The translations under genes were made by a program, and so were the position numbers. A DNA stretch of 64,000 bases from Zantedeschia hybrid cultivar (taxonomy: Eukaryota > Streptophyta > Magnoliopsida > Alismatales > Araceae). The number at the start of each line of letters is the position of its first letter. The first letter of the stretch is position 1. Below the pieces are notes generated by a model. It was not told the origin of the DNA, made no database searches, and saw only the letters and a program-made list of their open reading frames with translations. Positions 22,901 to 35,978 of this stretch are shown in pieces. The stretch is from positions 21,592,614-21,656,613 of the forward strand of contig JARZZO010000008.1 of assembly GCA_030544215.1 (NCBI GenBank), written 5' to 3'.

Positions 22901-25900
22901 TCTCTCAACGTTGGTGCAAACTTTCCATAATTCAACCACCAATCAGTTACAAAACACACAATAGAAGTCTATCAAGATATGAAAAATAGAAAGAGCAGTA
23001 TGTGGAAGTGTTTTCTAAACAAAGTTCTTTTTATACCAGCATCATATCTCTCACGTCCAACTATAGCTGATGGCTCTGCAAATGTCCCTACTGCCTCTTG
23101 AAAGATTTTTATCTGCATAATTAACAATATTATTACGACCTTTGCATAACAGACACAAAGAAATGATGGAATAATAGATTGGCCACCCTACTTCATTAAT
23201 TGCCTCTACTGCTGCATTCGGATCACCCACAAGTCGGTTGACCACGATTGTCACAGCAGCAATCAAGTCATCATTGTACGCCAACAAATGAGTTTACTAA
23301 AATACCGGATGGAGATAATACGCTGTAATAAAAGAAAATCACTTATCAAGCATCATTAATAAAAGTTAAAATTATCACCAAAGGTCATCAAATATAAATT
23401 GTTCACCTGCCATATGCAACTCTCTGCCCATCTAGAAGTCCCACCTCTTTTCTACAATCTTCAATAATTCTTCTGTATATTTTCTTAAGATTGTAGGTAT
23501 CTTCCTCTTTGCAGCCTCTAATTTGACATATATCAAAACTAGTTGGTGTCCGATCTCCATCTACACAGCACAAAACCTTCTATAATGGCTCAATAAGTTG
23601 TACAATAAGCTTTATCTTAACTCAGAAATCACTGTTCACCAATCTTTCAATTTTCTTTCCCTCGTCTGTTCCAGCAAATGTGGAGTGCATCCATTTGTCA
23701 CTTCTAAACATTTGCTTCAAGTCTACTTCATATTTCAACATACTCTGCAAGGCAATGAAGTTGGTGGCAAATCTTGTGATTGCAGGCCTTAACAACTCAC
23801 CATGTATATGATCCCTCATCCATCTCAATATATAAGAATGGTTGTAGATGTATCGTGTAATCTTCTGTGTTTTAGCAACATTCTTCTTGACATGATCCAG
23901 CTGTCCAATTTCTTTCAGCATCAAATCTACACAGTGGGCTATACATGAGGTCCAGAACAAACGAGGTCTAAGGAGCATTAGCTCCTCTCCTGCCTTGTAT
24001 GCGGAACCATTATCTGTCACCACTTGGATAATGTACTTTTCGCCAGTTTCCTCCATGACACTGTTCATCAATTGTATAATGTATTTATGATTGTGTATAT
24101 GATTTGATGCATCCACAGACTTATGATAGAACATTTGTCTGTCGCAATACACAAGAAAATTAATAAGACTGCTCTTGGTGGTCCTTGACCAGCCCTTACA
24201 CATCAGGGTAACTCCATATTTCTCCCACTTTTTCTTGAAAGAACCAATGTACTGCTTGATCTCCTTTACCTCATCATCAAGATATTTTCCTGCCAGTTCT
24301 TTTGGTGTGGGGGGTTTAACATGTAACCCTTGAGCTTGTGCTTCATGGATCATACTAGAATAGTAAGGGTTGTTTGTTGCATTAAAGGAGTTTCCTATAT
24401 GATGCCAAAATTTTGCCACAACCCTTCCCAATATATATCTTGGACCACTCTTCTTATTGTAGCTATCATAAACCCTTGTCTGTTTTCCATGCTCCCTAAG
24501 AAACATATAAGGGTCAACCTACTCAACATGAGTGCTTGATTTGTGCTTCTGAGGCCGAGTTGTAGGTGCTGGTCCAGTAGTAAAATAAGAGGATACACTC
24601 CTCCTAGGTTGAGCCTGCCCCTTAGAGGAACTCCCACTAGCACATGATGATCCACCAACACCTTGCTGAGCTTTCATAAATTCTCTCCCGATGCTCATGC
24701 CTACTGAGCTCCAACACTTGCCGAGTACGTAGAGAAGGAGGCTCACGTCCATGTACCTCCTAAACATCATCATCGCCATCAAACTCAGTCCAGCCTACTT
24801 CATCATCATCTCCTCCACCGGCAATTCCATAGATCATGCGTTCTTCCTTCTCTTTGTCTGCAACCTTCTTTTAGCGCACTTCCTTCAAACTTTTCAAGTG
24901 TTGAGCCATCTGCGTCCTGACCTCCACAGGAACATTTTTACAACCAACCACTTCATTATACCTAATACTTTTTCCTTCTGCAAGGTGCTTCTTCAATTGA
25001 GAAACACCACCGCCCTGTCCTATAAACTGACAGTAGTTGCACTTGAGCTTGTGCCTACTGCCATCAACCATGCTCCTTTGCTGCCATCGGATGTCTCCGG
25101 ACTCTCAACGAGGGGGTGGGGCGGCCATCTAATGACAACAAACAAAAGAGAAATAAGAACAAACAAATACATTAAATAATAAGTAAGAATAATATGACTT
25201 GAAATGCTGTTAAAATTATCCTTACATTAATTTTTTTTTTTACTTTTTTTATAAATTATAAATATTAAATTATGAAAATAAATAAATCATTAATATATAC
25301 TTAACAAATTAAATAAATTACAAATATTAATTGAACATATTTATAAAAGCATAACTTAAAGTGTATGAAGAACATAAATATAAGTTGAGGGTATGTCCAA
25401 AATTTATATACAAGTATCACATTTAAACATTATTAGGTAATAATATATTATACCATTAACTAATTTAATTACTTAAAAATAAGATTTCAAACTAAAAATT
25501 TTATACTTAAAACATACAAGTTAAAATATAGATCTAAATCTAATCATTTCTTACTTCTAGAATATAGAGTATATAATTTATAAATTATTATATATTTTAA
25601 ATTTTAATAATCACATTAATACATTAATCTTCATAACTTAAGATTTTGAATGAAATTTTAAGCAAACATGTGAAATTCATAGATCTATGCCCATCTTACA
25701 TAAATAGATCATTTATTTATTTATTTTTATTTATTTTATATTTTTTTTATATTTAATAAAAATCTACCTCAAATTTGAACAAATCTATATTTTTTCATGT
25801 TAAATTTACAAAGAGAGAATAGATCTACCTCTTCTTCATCTCTTAATATCCTAAACAACATCAAACAACAAGAAAAGAAGATAAAAATAAAAAAAACTTA

Positions 25901-28900
25901 GGGTTCAGATGCTTACCTTGTTGAAACCGGATGAAAACGTTCCAAAGAGCTAGAAAACCCCTTTCCTTTCCAACAAAATCAACTTCAAACCTTCAAAAAC
26001 GCTAGGATCTCCCAAAAGCACCAAGACAAATGGAAGCAAGAAGAGGGGGAAGGGTTTGGAAGGGTGCGGCTCCTGCGTCTGGTGCGTTTATGTCCGAACA
26101 GAAATTCTGCTGACAGTTTTAGCGGTTTAAAGCCCCGCATCATATCGGATCTCAGCGTCTTGGGCCGTATCGGGCCGGATCTCAGTGACTCGACTTGTAT
26201 CGGGCTGGATTGCACCGGTTCGCTGCGAGACAGTGCGATCCGGCCCGATACAAGCCGAGTCGATGCGATCCAGTAGCGGTTCAAAGCGAATTGGGTGAGC
26301 TGACCGTGCCAGGGTATCGGGTCAGCCCAGATCTGAGTTGACTTGTACGAGTCGGCACGATCCGATACAATACGGCTAAACTCGATATATGTTTATAAAG
26401 AGAGAGAGAGAGAGAGGAGTTTCGGAGTCACCGGATGATGTGTTGGATCGGAGAGCAACGGCCGCTATCACTGGAGCCTTTGTTGCCATCACCAGAGGAT
26501 GCAGAGGTGAAAGGGAACACAAAAGGGGTTGTTAGGGCTTGGGTAGCAGAGACAAAATAGGGTTTTGATCGAGGGGCCCGGGGGCCGGGCTTTAAATAGA
26601 TTGATGTTTAACAAATTTTTTTACCCCCCCACCGGTTTGTACATGTAAGCAAAAAAGAAAGAAAGAAGGAGGGGAAAAGAAAAAAGATCGAGAAGAGAGA
26701 AAAATGGCAAGGAGGGGAGCCACCGGTGGCTGGTGGCACCCCCCCGCTGGTGGGGGTTACTCCTGGTGGGGGGGTGCCACCATACCCCCCTCTCTCTATC
26801 TCTCCCTCACATCTCTCTCTCCTCTCATCTTATATAACCCCTAGAGGAGACTGCTGCAGGGGGTCCCGGGAGAGGTTTTTGGAGAGCCATTTTTGAAGTT
26901 TTTTCTTAAAATTTTTGGAGGATAAAAGAAGGTCATACGTGTTGCCCAAGGACGTTGTGGGACAAAGCTTGTGAATTCATGATCTCGTTGTAATCTATGA
27001 TTAAAAAAGATAAAAGAAAACAAGGATGGTTCATTCATATTGGTTGAATGATCAAAGTTTTGTAAGATAAGTGGTTTATTCATATCATCTAAATGACCAA
27101 ATTTGTTTAAAATGAGTGGTTCATTCATATTAGTTGAATGACCGAATTTGTTTAAAATAAATTTGGTCCGTTCATATAGTTTGAATGACCATAATTTCTT
27201 AACGGTCCACTTATATGGTTTGAGTGGCCAATCCTTTTGGTCCATTCATATAGTTTGAATGGCCAAATTGTTGGTTCACTTGTATTGTTCAAGTGACCAA
27301 AACTGATTTATTCACATCATATAAATAACTATAAACTCTGTTTGATCATTGATTAAGTGAGCGAACTTTGTACTCACTAATCAAATCATACAATTGTATT
27401 CCTTCGATTCAATGAAATGCACCATGTTGAGTTGAATGTTTGTCCATTTAAATGGTTCTTTTGAATGTTATCATATCACGTATTCCAAAAGGACAAAAAG
27501 ATGCCCTAGTGATGAATACCTTAAAAGATACTTGAAGGATTTCAAATCATGTCTTTCAAAGAAGTTTGTAAAATTGTTCAAGTATCCCTTAAGGCAAATT
27601 AATGGTCTTTTAGTGGTCCTTCATGAACCACAAAAGGGATTACTAAGGTTAACCATTGACTATCCTCCAAGGATTTCAAAAGAAACATAAATGCATCACG
27701 TAATATGTGAACCTAAAAGAAGAACCAAATGATTGTGTTACATCAAGAAACATGATTCGATGAATAGATTGTTTCACAAATGTCTTTTCGAGATTGAGCT
27801 CACTTCAACCTATTCAAAGTTTGTGGTTTTCTTTCAAGGGCATTACTAGACAGTTAATTATAGGTTGCCAGTTAATTTATCGACGTAATTAACACCAACC
27901 GAGGTCAGTGGGGAGAGGTCAAATTACGGATCCATTTGTTTGGTCCAAATTTTAGACTCTCTAAGGACTAATCTCAAGTTCTTAAAGTCGAAACCAAAAT
28001 AAAATTAAAGGAAAACATCACCACAACAGAGTATTGGGCCTTTTAGCAATATGGAATGCAGAATCGGCCGATCCCGATCCAGATCGGCCGATTCAGATCG
28101 GGATCGGCAGGTCCCGATTCAGCCAATTCCGACCGATTCCGACCGATCCCGGCCGATCCAGGTTGATTTCGACTGATCCGATCCCGATTTGGATCGGGAT
28201 CGGCGGGTCCCGATTCGGGGACCCGATCCGATCCGGAATTCCTTGTTTAGCATGGGCCGAATGGGTCTTTGAGTTGGGCCAGGCATACTAAGGCAACCGT
28301 ATCTGCGCTCGAGGCGATTCCGGGGGTCAGCTAGGCGACAAAGGGCTGAGCAGGGCGTCTTACCACCGCCTCACCTCACCTTGTCACCTAGGCGGTCGCC
28401 TCGACCGCCTTTGGTAACCATGGTTTAAAAAGCCGGCAGGTTCGGACCTGAACCGGCCAAAACTGGTCTGGTTCACCCAGTTTCCAACCCGGATTGGGTA
28501 GTTCAGACGTGAATCAGAACAAAGAAAAGGAAAAAGAACTGGTCCGAAACTGGCCTGCAACCGGTCTAAACTGGCTGAAACTGGCTGAAACTGGCGTGGA
28601 TTCATAATTGTATTCAAGTAATAATGGTATGTTTCATACTATCTGTGATTATTTGACATTCTAAAGTGTTTATCAATGCATTGTTCATTGTCAGAGGCAT
28701 CTATTGTATGTGTTTTTCATATTTTTTGCAATTTACCAATCCCTTATCAAATACTTTGATTTTATTTTGTCCTAACAGCTATAAAGGGAAGATATAATGG
28801 TATATACCCCTCCAATGTTGGAACCTGTCAAAAACGGTTCAACCTGGTCTGAAGTGGAACTGGGATCAAAACCAGACTGACCCGGTTCCGGTTCAAAAAA

Positions 28901-31900
28901 TGGTTTTTTGGACCTTGTTGGTAACATAGTGTCCATACCAATGGCAATGCTACCCTCGGTCATTTATATAGTTCCAACTTTCTGGCATTTTCACTGTTCA
29001 ATCCATGTGGCTTGTTATGGTGTTTGCATCTTGAGGAAGTTGTACTAAGATATAAGCATTCAGGATGTTGAAGAGGCAAACTTATGTTAGTTGTCTTGAT
29101 TGAAGATGTTATGGATGCTTTAATCGATTTTGATTGAAGACTTTAGTCGCTTCATGGATGATTTACGCAGTTGTACTTCACGTTTATCCAAAACAATGAT
29201 CAGTTATGATATGCACATATTAAGACATGGATTTATTTCTGTGAAAGCAAACAGACAATGCAACCGAAGTCCTTTGATTGTTTACTATACATTTATCTGC
29301 TGGTAATAATGATGAATATTTCATTGCAGATTTAAGTCCTCAAGACTCCACATTATTATCGGACGTCATTGAAATGGGTTCATTGCCAAGCATTGTCAGA
29401 GAAGATCAAGAAACACAATATGCATTTTATATTTTAACTCGTCATGGATTGCGGTTTGAGTGTTCAAGCCATTCAAAAGTACAGGTTAGTTTTTCACTAT
29501 GGTCATAGTGCACTGATTCTCTTAGTGTCATCTTAGGATATATATTGAGTAAATTCTTTTACATTGCAAAACAAGTGTTAGGACTGCATTCCATGAGTTG
29601 TTCCAGAAGTTTTGCCAATTTCTTGTTTCTCTTCCTTTTAATTTGAAAATTAAAGTAATTTTCTGAGGTCTATGTTATGTGACTTGTTTGGATGCAGGAA
29701 GCGTAATCTTTTGATTCTTTGCAAGATGATGACAATAATACCAGACATTTGTAGAGTGGTCCTAATGTTATATTCATATTCAATCTTTTGTGCCTAATTG
29801 ATTTGGGTTTGTTCTCTAGCACTTTTTACACATTCAGGTAATTTTAGGCTCTAACGCATGGAGAATGACAAATACGAAATGTGTGGCCCATGAACATGAA
29901 TATAGATTAATTCTGTTACAGAATTGAGCTGTGCATCTCAAAACCGCAAGTGAATGAAGTGAGTCTGACATTATATCTGTAGTTTATCTTTTGCCTGTAA
30001 TCAATGTGGGGTTATTCTCCAACAAGACAACATTATCCCTCTTTTATATTATTTCAATGAACTGAAATTCCCGCCTTTGAGGTGGAGGTTTGAGGATGTT
30101 AATCTCTAACATAGCACATCGAATAGTACCTTCCTTCTTTTGGGCCAAAAGACCTTTGTCTATGTTGCCTTGAAGAATGTCGTCTCATTTGTTGGGGGGA
30201 TTATCACAAGTTTTTTTTTTTTTCCCTCTCTCTGGAGTTTTCAAACTTTTTTGTTTCCTTAGTGCTGCCTTGTGCCCATCCCATAAAAGTTACGCATCTT
30301 TCGTGTAAAACAAGTTTTCCTTGTTCATGAGCATAATTATGCCAATCCTAAGTTGTTGTGTGGAAGACTCACTCCCTCTCTCTCTCTATATATATATATA
30401 TATATGGTGTGTGTGTAACAACCCGATCTAACCCTTGTGAGGTATCGTCCACTAACCAATATTAAACAATTTTGTTCCTAAAAGGTGACTTACAAGCTAT
30501 GGATACAGACTTATTATTTATATCCCAATAACTTCTCTTGTTTTTCAATATAAGATTAATTCAATCCATTTAAGCCCCAACTCCCAGGCATAGTGGTAAC
30601 ACTACACTATGGCAGCTTCACACAATGGCGACTCCACATTTGTTCACCTCGCATTTAGCCTTTTCTTATGGATAGCCCTCTTCTCTTACTTGGCTCATAA
30701 TTGGATCAGTGTAAGTCCAATATCTGTGATTCATCTCCAAACTAGCTCATATTATATTGCACGAGTCCTGTTCTGATACCACAACATAACAACCTGATCC
30801 AACTCTCATTAGATATTGTCCATTTTGGGTAAGACCTGTATAGTTTTGTCCTCAAAAGGCTCTTCACAAGTTATGGACATAGACCCTTCATGCATAGCCT
30901 AGTAACTTTTCCTAGTTCCCAATATGAGACTAATTTTATTCATTCCAACCCAGTATAGTTGTCAAGGCTTATGGTGCCTAGGCAACAATACTAATTTTCA
31001 AGGCCTAGATAGTTAAACACCTTATTGGGCCTTGAAAAAAACATGCCTGGGTACCGTTAGGTGTGCTTTGGAGCGCCTAACATGCCTAGGCTAGTTCGCG
31101 AGCTAATCAAATTGGGACCATTGGGACCAATTCTAATATAAATATGGTTGTGTGGATGATTGGGTCCCCTTCATCTCTTCTTCCTCATTATTTCATCTTT
31201 CTCGTTATGTTTGGCATAGGCCCTCCTTGGCGAACAAATCTCAGAGTTAATGATGAGGACACTCCTATATTTTCTCCTTTCACTATGATAGCCATAATGA
31301 GGCACCAAGCCCCACTTGTCCATGTTCACAAATTTGTAACCCCTTGTGACAATTAGTATCTTCTCACCCTTTTTGAGTTTTTTGTATGTCCGTCTTTTCT
31401 TCTGCCTTGTTTGTAAGTATCTCTCCCTCCCCTCTCCCCCCCGCCACTTGATTCTGAAGGTGCTGCCTAGGCACCGCTTAGGTAGGTGCCTAAGCGCCTA
31501 GGTGCTCAAGGACCCCAAGTACGCCTTGAGTTGTCTTACTGCCTTGACAACTATGTGCCTCAGCCCCAGAAACAATGGTAGCTCCACATTGCTTCACCTT
31601 GCAGCTAACCCTTTTACCCTCTCCTCTTCTCTCTCTCTCTCTCACATTGTTGCATAATGTTAGCTCTCTACAATTCTTTTGTTTTTGTAGGTTATTAAGA
31701 GTTTTAAGGGTTCCCACAGTTCTTGAACAACTCATCTCTCTTTTTTGCTGAAAGCACATATCCCGGAGTTCTGCTCCTTCCAACTTGGCAACAGAGTTGA
31801 GCTCTGAGTTGGCTTAGTTGGGGATGTGCCTTTCTCATCATTTGAAACCAAGGGGCACTTATCCACCCTATCTGACAAAGGTTGTTCTTGTGCAATACCT

Positions 31901-33566
31901 CTTGCCTTGGATTTGAGTGATTTATCACCTAGATCAGGTGGCATCAACTGTTGCTTGGATTTGAGTGATTCATCACCTAAATCAGTGGCTTCAGCTGTTG
32001 CTTGACAGAAAAATTCATGTGACAGGGCTAGTTTCCCATGCATTATTTGTTTTGTTCATAGGTTCTTTGGCATATCTTAGCTGAGTTTCTGCAGCATTCC
32101 ATCCATCATGTTTAATCAGCCATATCTTACTGTTGGTCAGGGGTTGTCTCTTTTTTTTTTTTTTTTTTTTTTTTTCATTCTGCACTAGGGCATGGCTTCC
32201 CTTTGTGCTTGCAGTCTCGAATCATTCTTCAATTGAGGCTTAGCCTTGTTTCTGGATCTTGCCATGAATGTTATCAGTGGCTTTCTTCATTTTATTACAC
32301 ACTTCTAGTCATGATTGATCTTCCTGTAAAGAGTAGTATGAGGAAATTCTTTTGTAGACTACTCTCTGGGTTTGAATGGCATTGTCCTCTTGGAAAAAAA
32401 AGGCACACTTTTCATGTACGCAAATTCTTTCAATTAAACCTTGAGATCATCCTCATGGTTGAAGAAATGGATGAGGATGTGCTGTAGATCAAAGGCGTAA
32501 ATGATGAATTCCTGCTGTAGTGCAGATCTGTAGGAGAGATGTTTGCCAAGAAAAACCAACCTACCTTGCAGCATTTGCACAGAGGATAATAATTGAGAGG
32601 TTCAAGAGATTTTGCTATCTCCTCATCTGAGATAAACAGCAGGATTTTGCCCTCATCTGCGAGGGCTGGTGCATGGGCATTGTTCTCCACAGCGTTGAGT
32701 TTGGATTTAACTAGCACTTGAGTGAAGGTTTTTCTCAGAAGTCGAGGAAGGAGGATGGAGATGGATTTGTGGTGTTTACAGGTGTTTGGTCTGGCAGTTA
32801 GGTTCTTGCCCTACCACGAGTACCAGCAGCTAAGGAAAACCGAGGAGCTCTACAATGTTGGAGAAGAACAGCGTAGCTCATTCTATCATGAGTCTGAGGT
32901 TTTTTTGGATCCAAAAAATTCAAAAGAAAGAACCTGCATCTTCAACGTTTAAGTTTTCGAGAAGGATGGAATGCTGGATTTTTGTGTTGTCATTTACATT
33001 CCTGCATGTTTCAATCTGTCATGCATTTTGGTAAGCAGGTACCAGTATTTGGTCAAGACATGGAGGAATATGACATGTGGAGGAGGATATTGATTAAGAA
33101 TGGCAACTGCTACACACGTGTATATACACAAAGATGGATTTGTGTGCACACATCTCAATCAGTAATGCAGCTCATATTTTTTTTCGTAAACAGAGACCAA
33201 CATTTGGAAAGGATATGGAGGATTATGACATATGTGAAGGGGATATTGATCAAGAATGACAACTGCTATGCACACATGCACGCACTAGCTTTCAAAAAGG
33301 ATGGAATGTTGGATTTTTGTATTGTCATTTATGTCCCTACACGTTTCAATCAGTCGTGCTTTTTGGTAAACAGAGGTGAAGATGTGGAGGAGATATTGAT
33401 CAAGATGACAACTGCTAGACACTACATATACATACATGCACACACCCACACGCGGGGTTGGGGGGGGGTGGAGTTGGAGAGGAGGGGGGTTGGGCCCTTC
33501 CATGCGGCCTGTCTGCACGACACGTCGAGATTGGACGGTAAATGCCACACTGGATGCTGCTCTCTG

Positions 33567-33623
<57 letters not shown>

Positions 33624-35941
33624 GCTAGAATGTGGTTCACTACAATGCGTGCGGTTAAATTGCACGCACTGTTTTGAACCCCATTCCGAAATTTTAAAAA
33701 ATAAACAATTTCATAATTTTTTTAAATATTCAATAACCCCTCCCCTCTTAGAGTTGTTTTTATCCCTTGGGGCTTTATTTTGACCGTCCGACCATGGTTC
33801 GATGTTGAAACTCGATCTTAACTGTCCATCGGGTACATGTAAATCTTGATTTTTAAAAATCATGAAAAAATAGTCAAAAAATAGAAAACTTGTCAGATTA
33901 GCCCCTAGGGTTGTTCCCATCCCTTGGGGTTTTAGTATTCATCACCAATTTATGAATGTAAAATCGAACAGTTTAGATTGAAAGCCTCACGATCTAATAG
34001 TGAAATTTAAAAGGGATGAAATTAATTTTGGGGGCTAATATGATGAATTTTCTAAGTTTTTGACTTTTTTTTTCATGATTTTTAAAAACCAGAATTTATG
34101 AGTTTCAAGATCGAACCAGAGTCGAACGGTCAAAATAAAGTCTCAAGGGATGGAAACAACCCAAGGGGTTATTGAATATTTAAAAATTTATGAAAATTTT
34201 AGTTTTTTAATATGGGATTGGGGTTCAAAATAGTGCGTGCAGTTTAAACTTTAAACAGATATATATTATATTATATATGGATAGAATGAACCCCAGGGCA
34301 CATCTAAGTTAGATGTACCCCCCCTCGAAACCCCACCCTCCCCATAGTAAGAGAAAAAAATAAAATTTTCATAAATTTTAAAATATTTAAATAGGGTCCT
34401 TAGGGTTGTTCCCATCTTCGGGGTTTTAATTTTCACCGTCCGATCTTGAAATCAACCGGAGCCATCTAATCGGGTAGGTAAAAAAAAACATCTAAAAATG
34501 TTAAAAAAATAGTAAAAAAAAATTCGTCAGGTTAGTCCTTAGGGTTGATCCTATCTCTTGGAGTTTTAGTTTTGATCCCCAAACGACGACGGATTTGATT
34601 GGACGACTATAGTTAAGTTTTTCAATTCAACGGTGAAAGTTAGATTCAAAGAGGTGGGAAACAACCTAGAAGGGAGATATTTAAATATTTTAAATATTTG
34701 ATGATTTTTATTTATTTTTTTTGAAATCAGGAGGGTGGGTTTTTCGGGTGGGGCGCATCTAAGTTAGATGCAGCCCGGGGCACGTTATATCTGCCCCCAT
34801 ATATATGTATATATAAACGGAGACCAATATTTGGTGAAGATATGGAGGAATATGACAGATACGAAGGAGATATTGATCAAGGTGACAATTGCTAGACACA
34901 ACATATACATTGATACATACATACATAGATGCACAGACACACATATGGATATGGGGGGTTGAGCCCTTCCATGCGGCCTGTCTGCACAACATCGAGATTG
35001 GACGGCACACCACACTGGACTATATATATGAGGTTGGATTTCCTGTTACCATGTAACAGGAAAGTTTCCTACTGCCACTTTTTTAACCGTTGGATCTCAA
35101 AGGCTTTGATCTAAAGGTTTAAAAAGAATATAAGATTAAGTATATCTCCATGTGTTGCGGTGCTTTTGGCGTCCAAAATTCACGGTAAGGATAGTGGGCA
35201 ATGAGGGGAAGCATTTTTTCTGTATGTTTTAGTATTTTTATGAAAACAAAATTATACTTGGATCGTTTGATCAAGGCTGGGCCTTGATCAAATGGCCCAG
35301 TTGGGTACTGGGGAGGAACTGCCCCGCCTAACACCCAGATGCATTGTGTGGAATTCTGCCCAATGCGTGTGGAATTCACGCACGTCTCATTAGGCATTTT
35401 TTAAAAAAATTGTTTCAGCCATTTGATTGAGATCCAATGATCCAGGAACATTTGTTAGCAGAGAATTCTCTGTTATCACGTAACATAAAGGTATTTCCAT
35501 ATATATATATATATTTATATATATACATACATATGGCCAACTATAACATGTCCTGGGGCGCATCTAACTTAGATGTGGCCTCTCTCTCCCCTCCTCTCCC
35601 CCCCGGGCTGATCAACAAAACTAAAATGCTAGGAGACGGGATCAACTTGAAGGGTTAATCTAATGAATTTTCTATTTTTTAACTATTTCTAACATTTTTT
35701 TATGCCACCCAATTTGACGGCTAAGATTGATCTTCATTAGTGAAAATTAAAGCCCTGGGGATAGGAACAACCATAAGGGGCTTATTTTAATATTTAAAAG
35801 TTTTTATGATTTTTATTTTTTTTATTACTGGGAGGTTGGTTTTCGCATGTTTAATCCTCCCCCCCCCTAACTCCTCCCTCTCTCTCTCTCTTTATATATA
35901 TGTATATATATGTATATATATATATATACATATATATATAC

Positions 35942-35978
<37 letters not shown>

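Larger units (their letters stand above)
20440..25080 (-). pseudogene. hAT transposon transposase region, decayed (BED finger, DUF659, dimerisation domain)
   Basis: Read on the minus strand this holds the parts of a plant hAT transposase in order: BED-type zinc finger (25071-24871), low-complexity linker (24782-24519), DUF659 transposase core (24506-23622), a further segment (23287-23051), hAT C-terminal dimerisation domain (22959-22390) and a Gly/Ser-rich tail (22375-21407). Frame changes and stops between the parts could be partly introns, but no single intact ORF is visible. Subterminal repeats rich in CGAGTCG and GATCCGATAC at about 20000-20090 and 26110-26390 suggest the element spans roughly 20.0-26.4 kb. 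Terminal inverted repeats and the 8-bp duplication were not resolved. It lies antisense inside an intron of the host gene. Confidence 0.88.

Noticed and set aside
32982..33677. 231-codon frame on the + strand
   Set aside because: It runs through degenerate tandem units and a (TG)n(GA)n microsatellite, with no protein motif.
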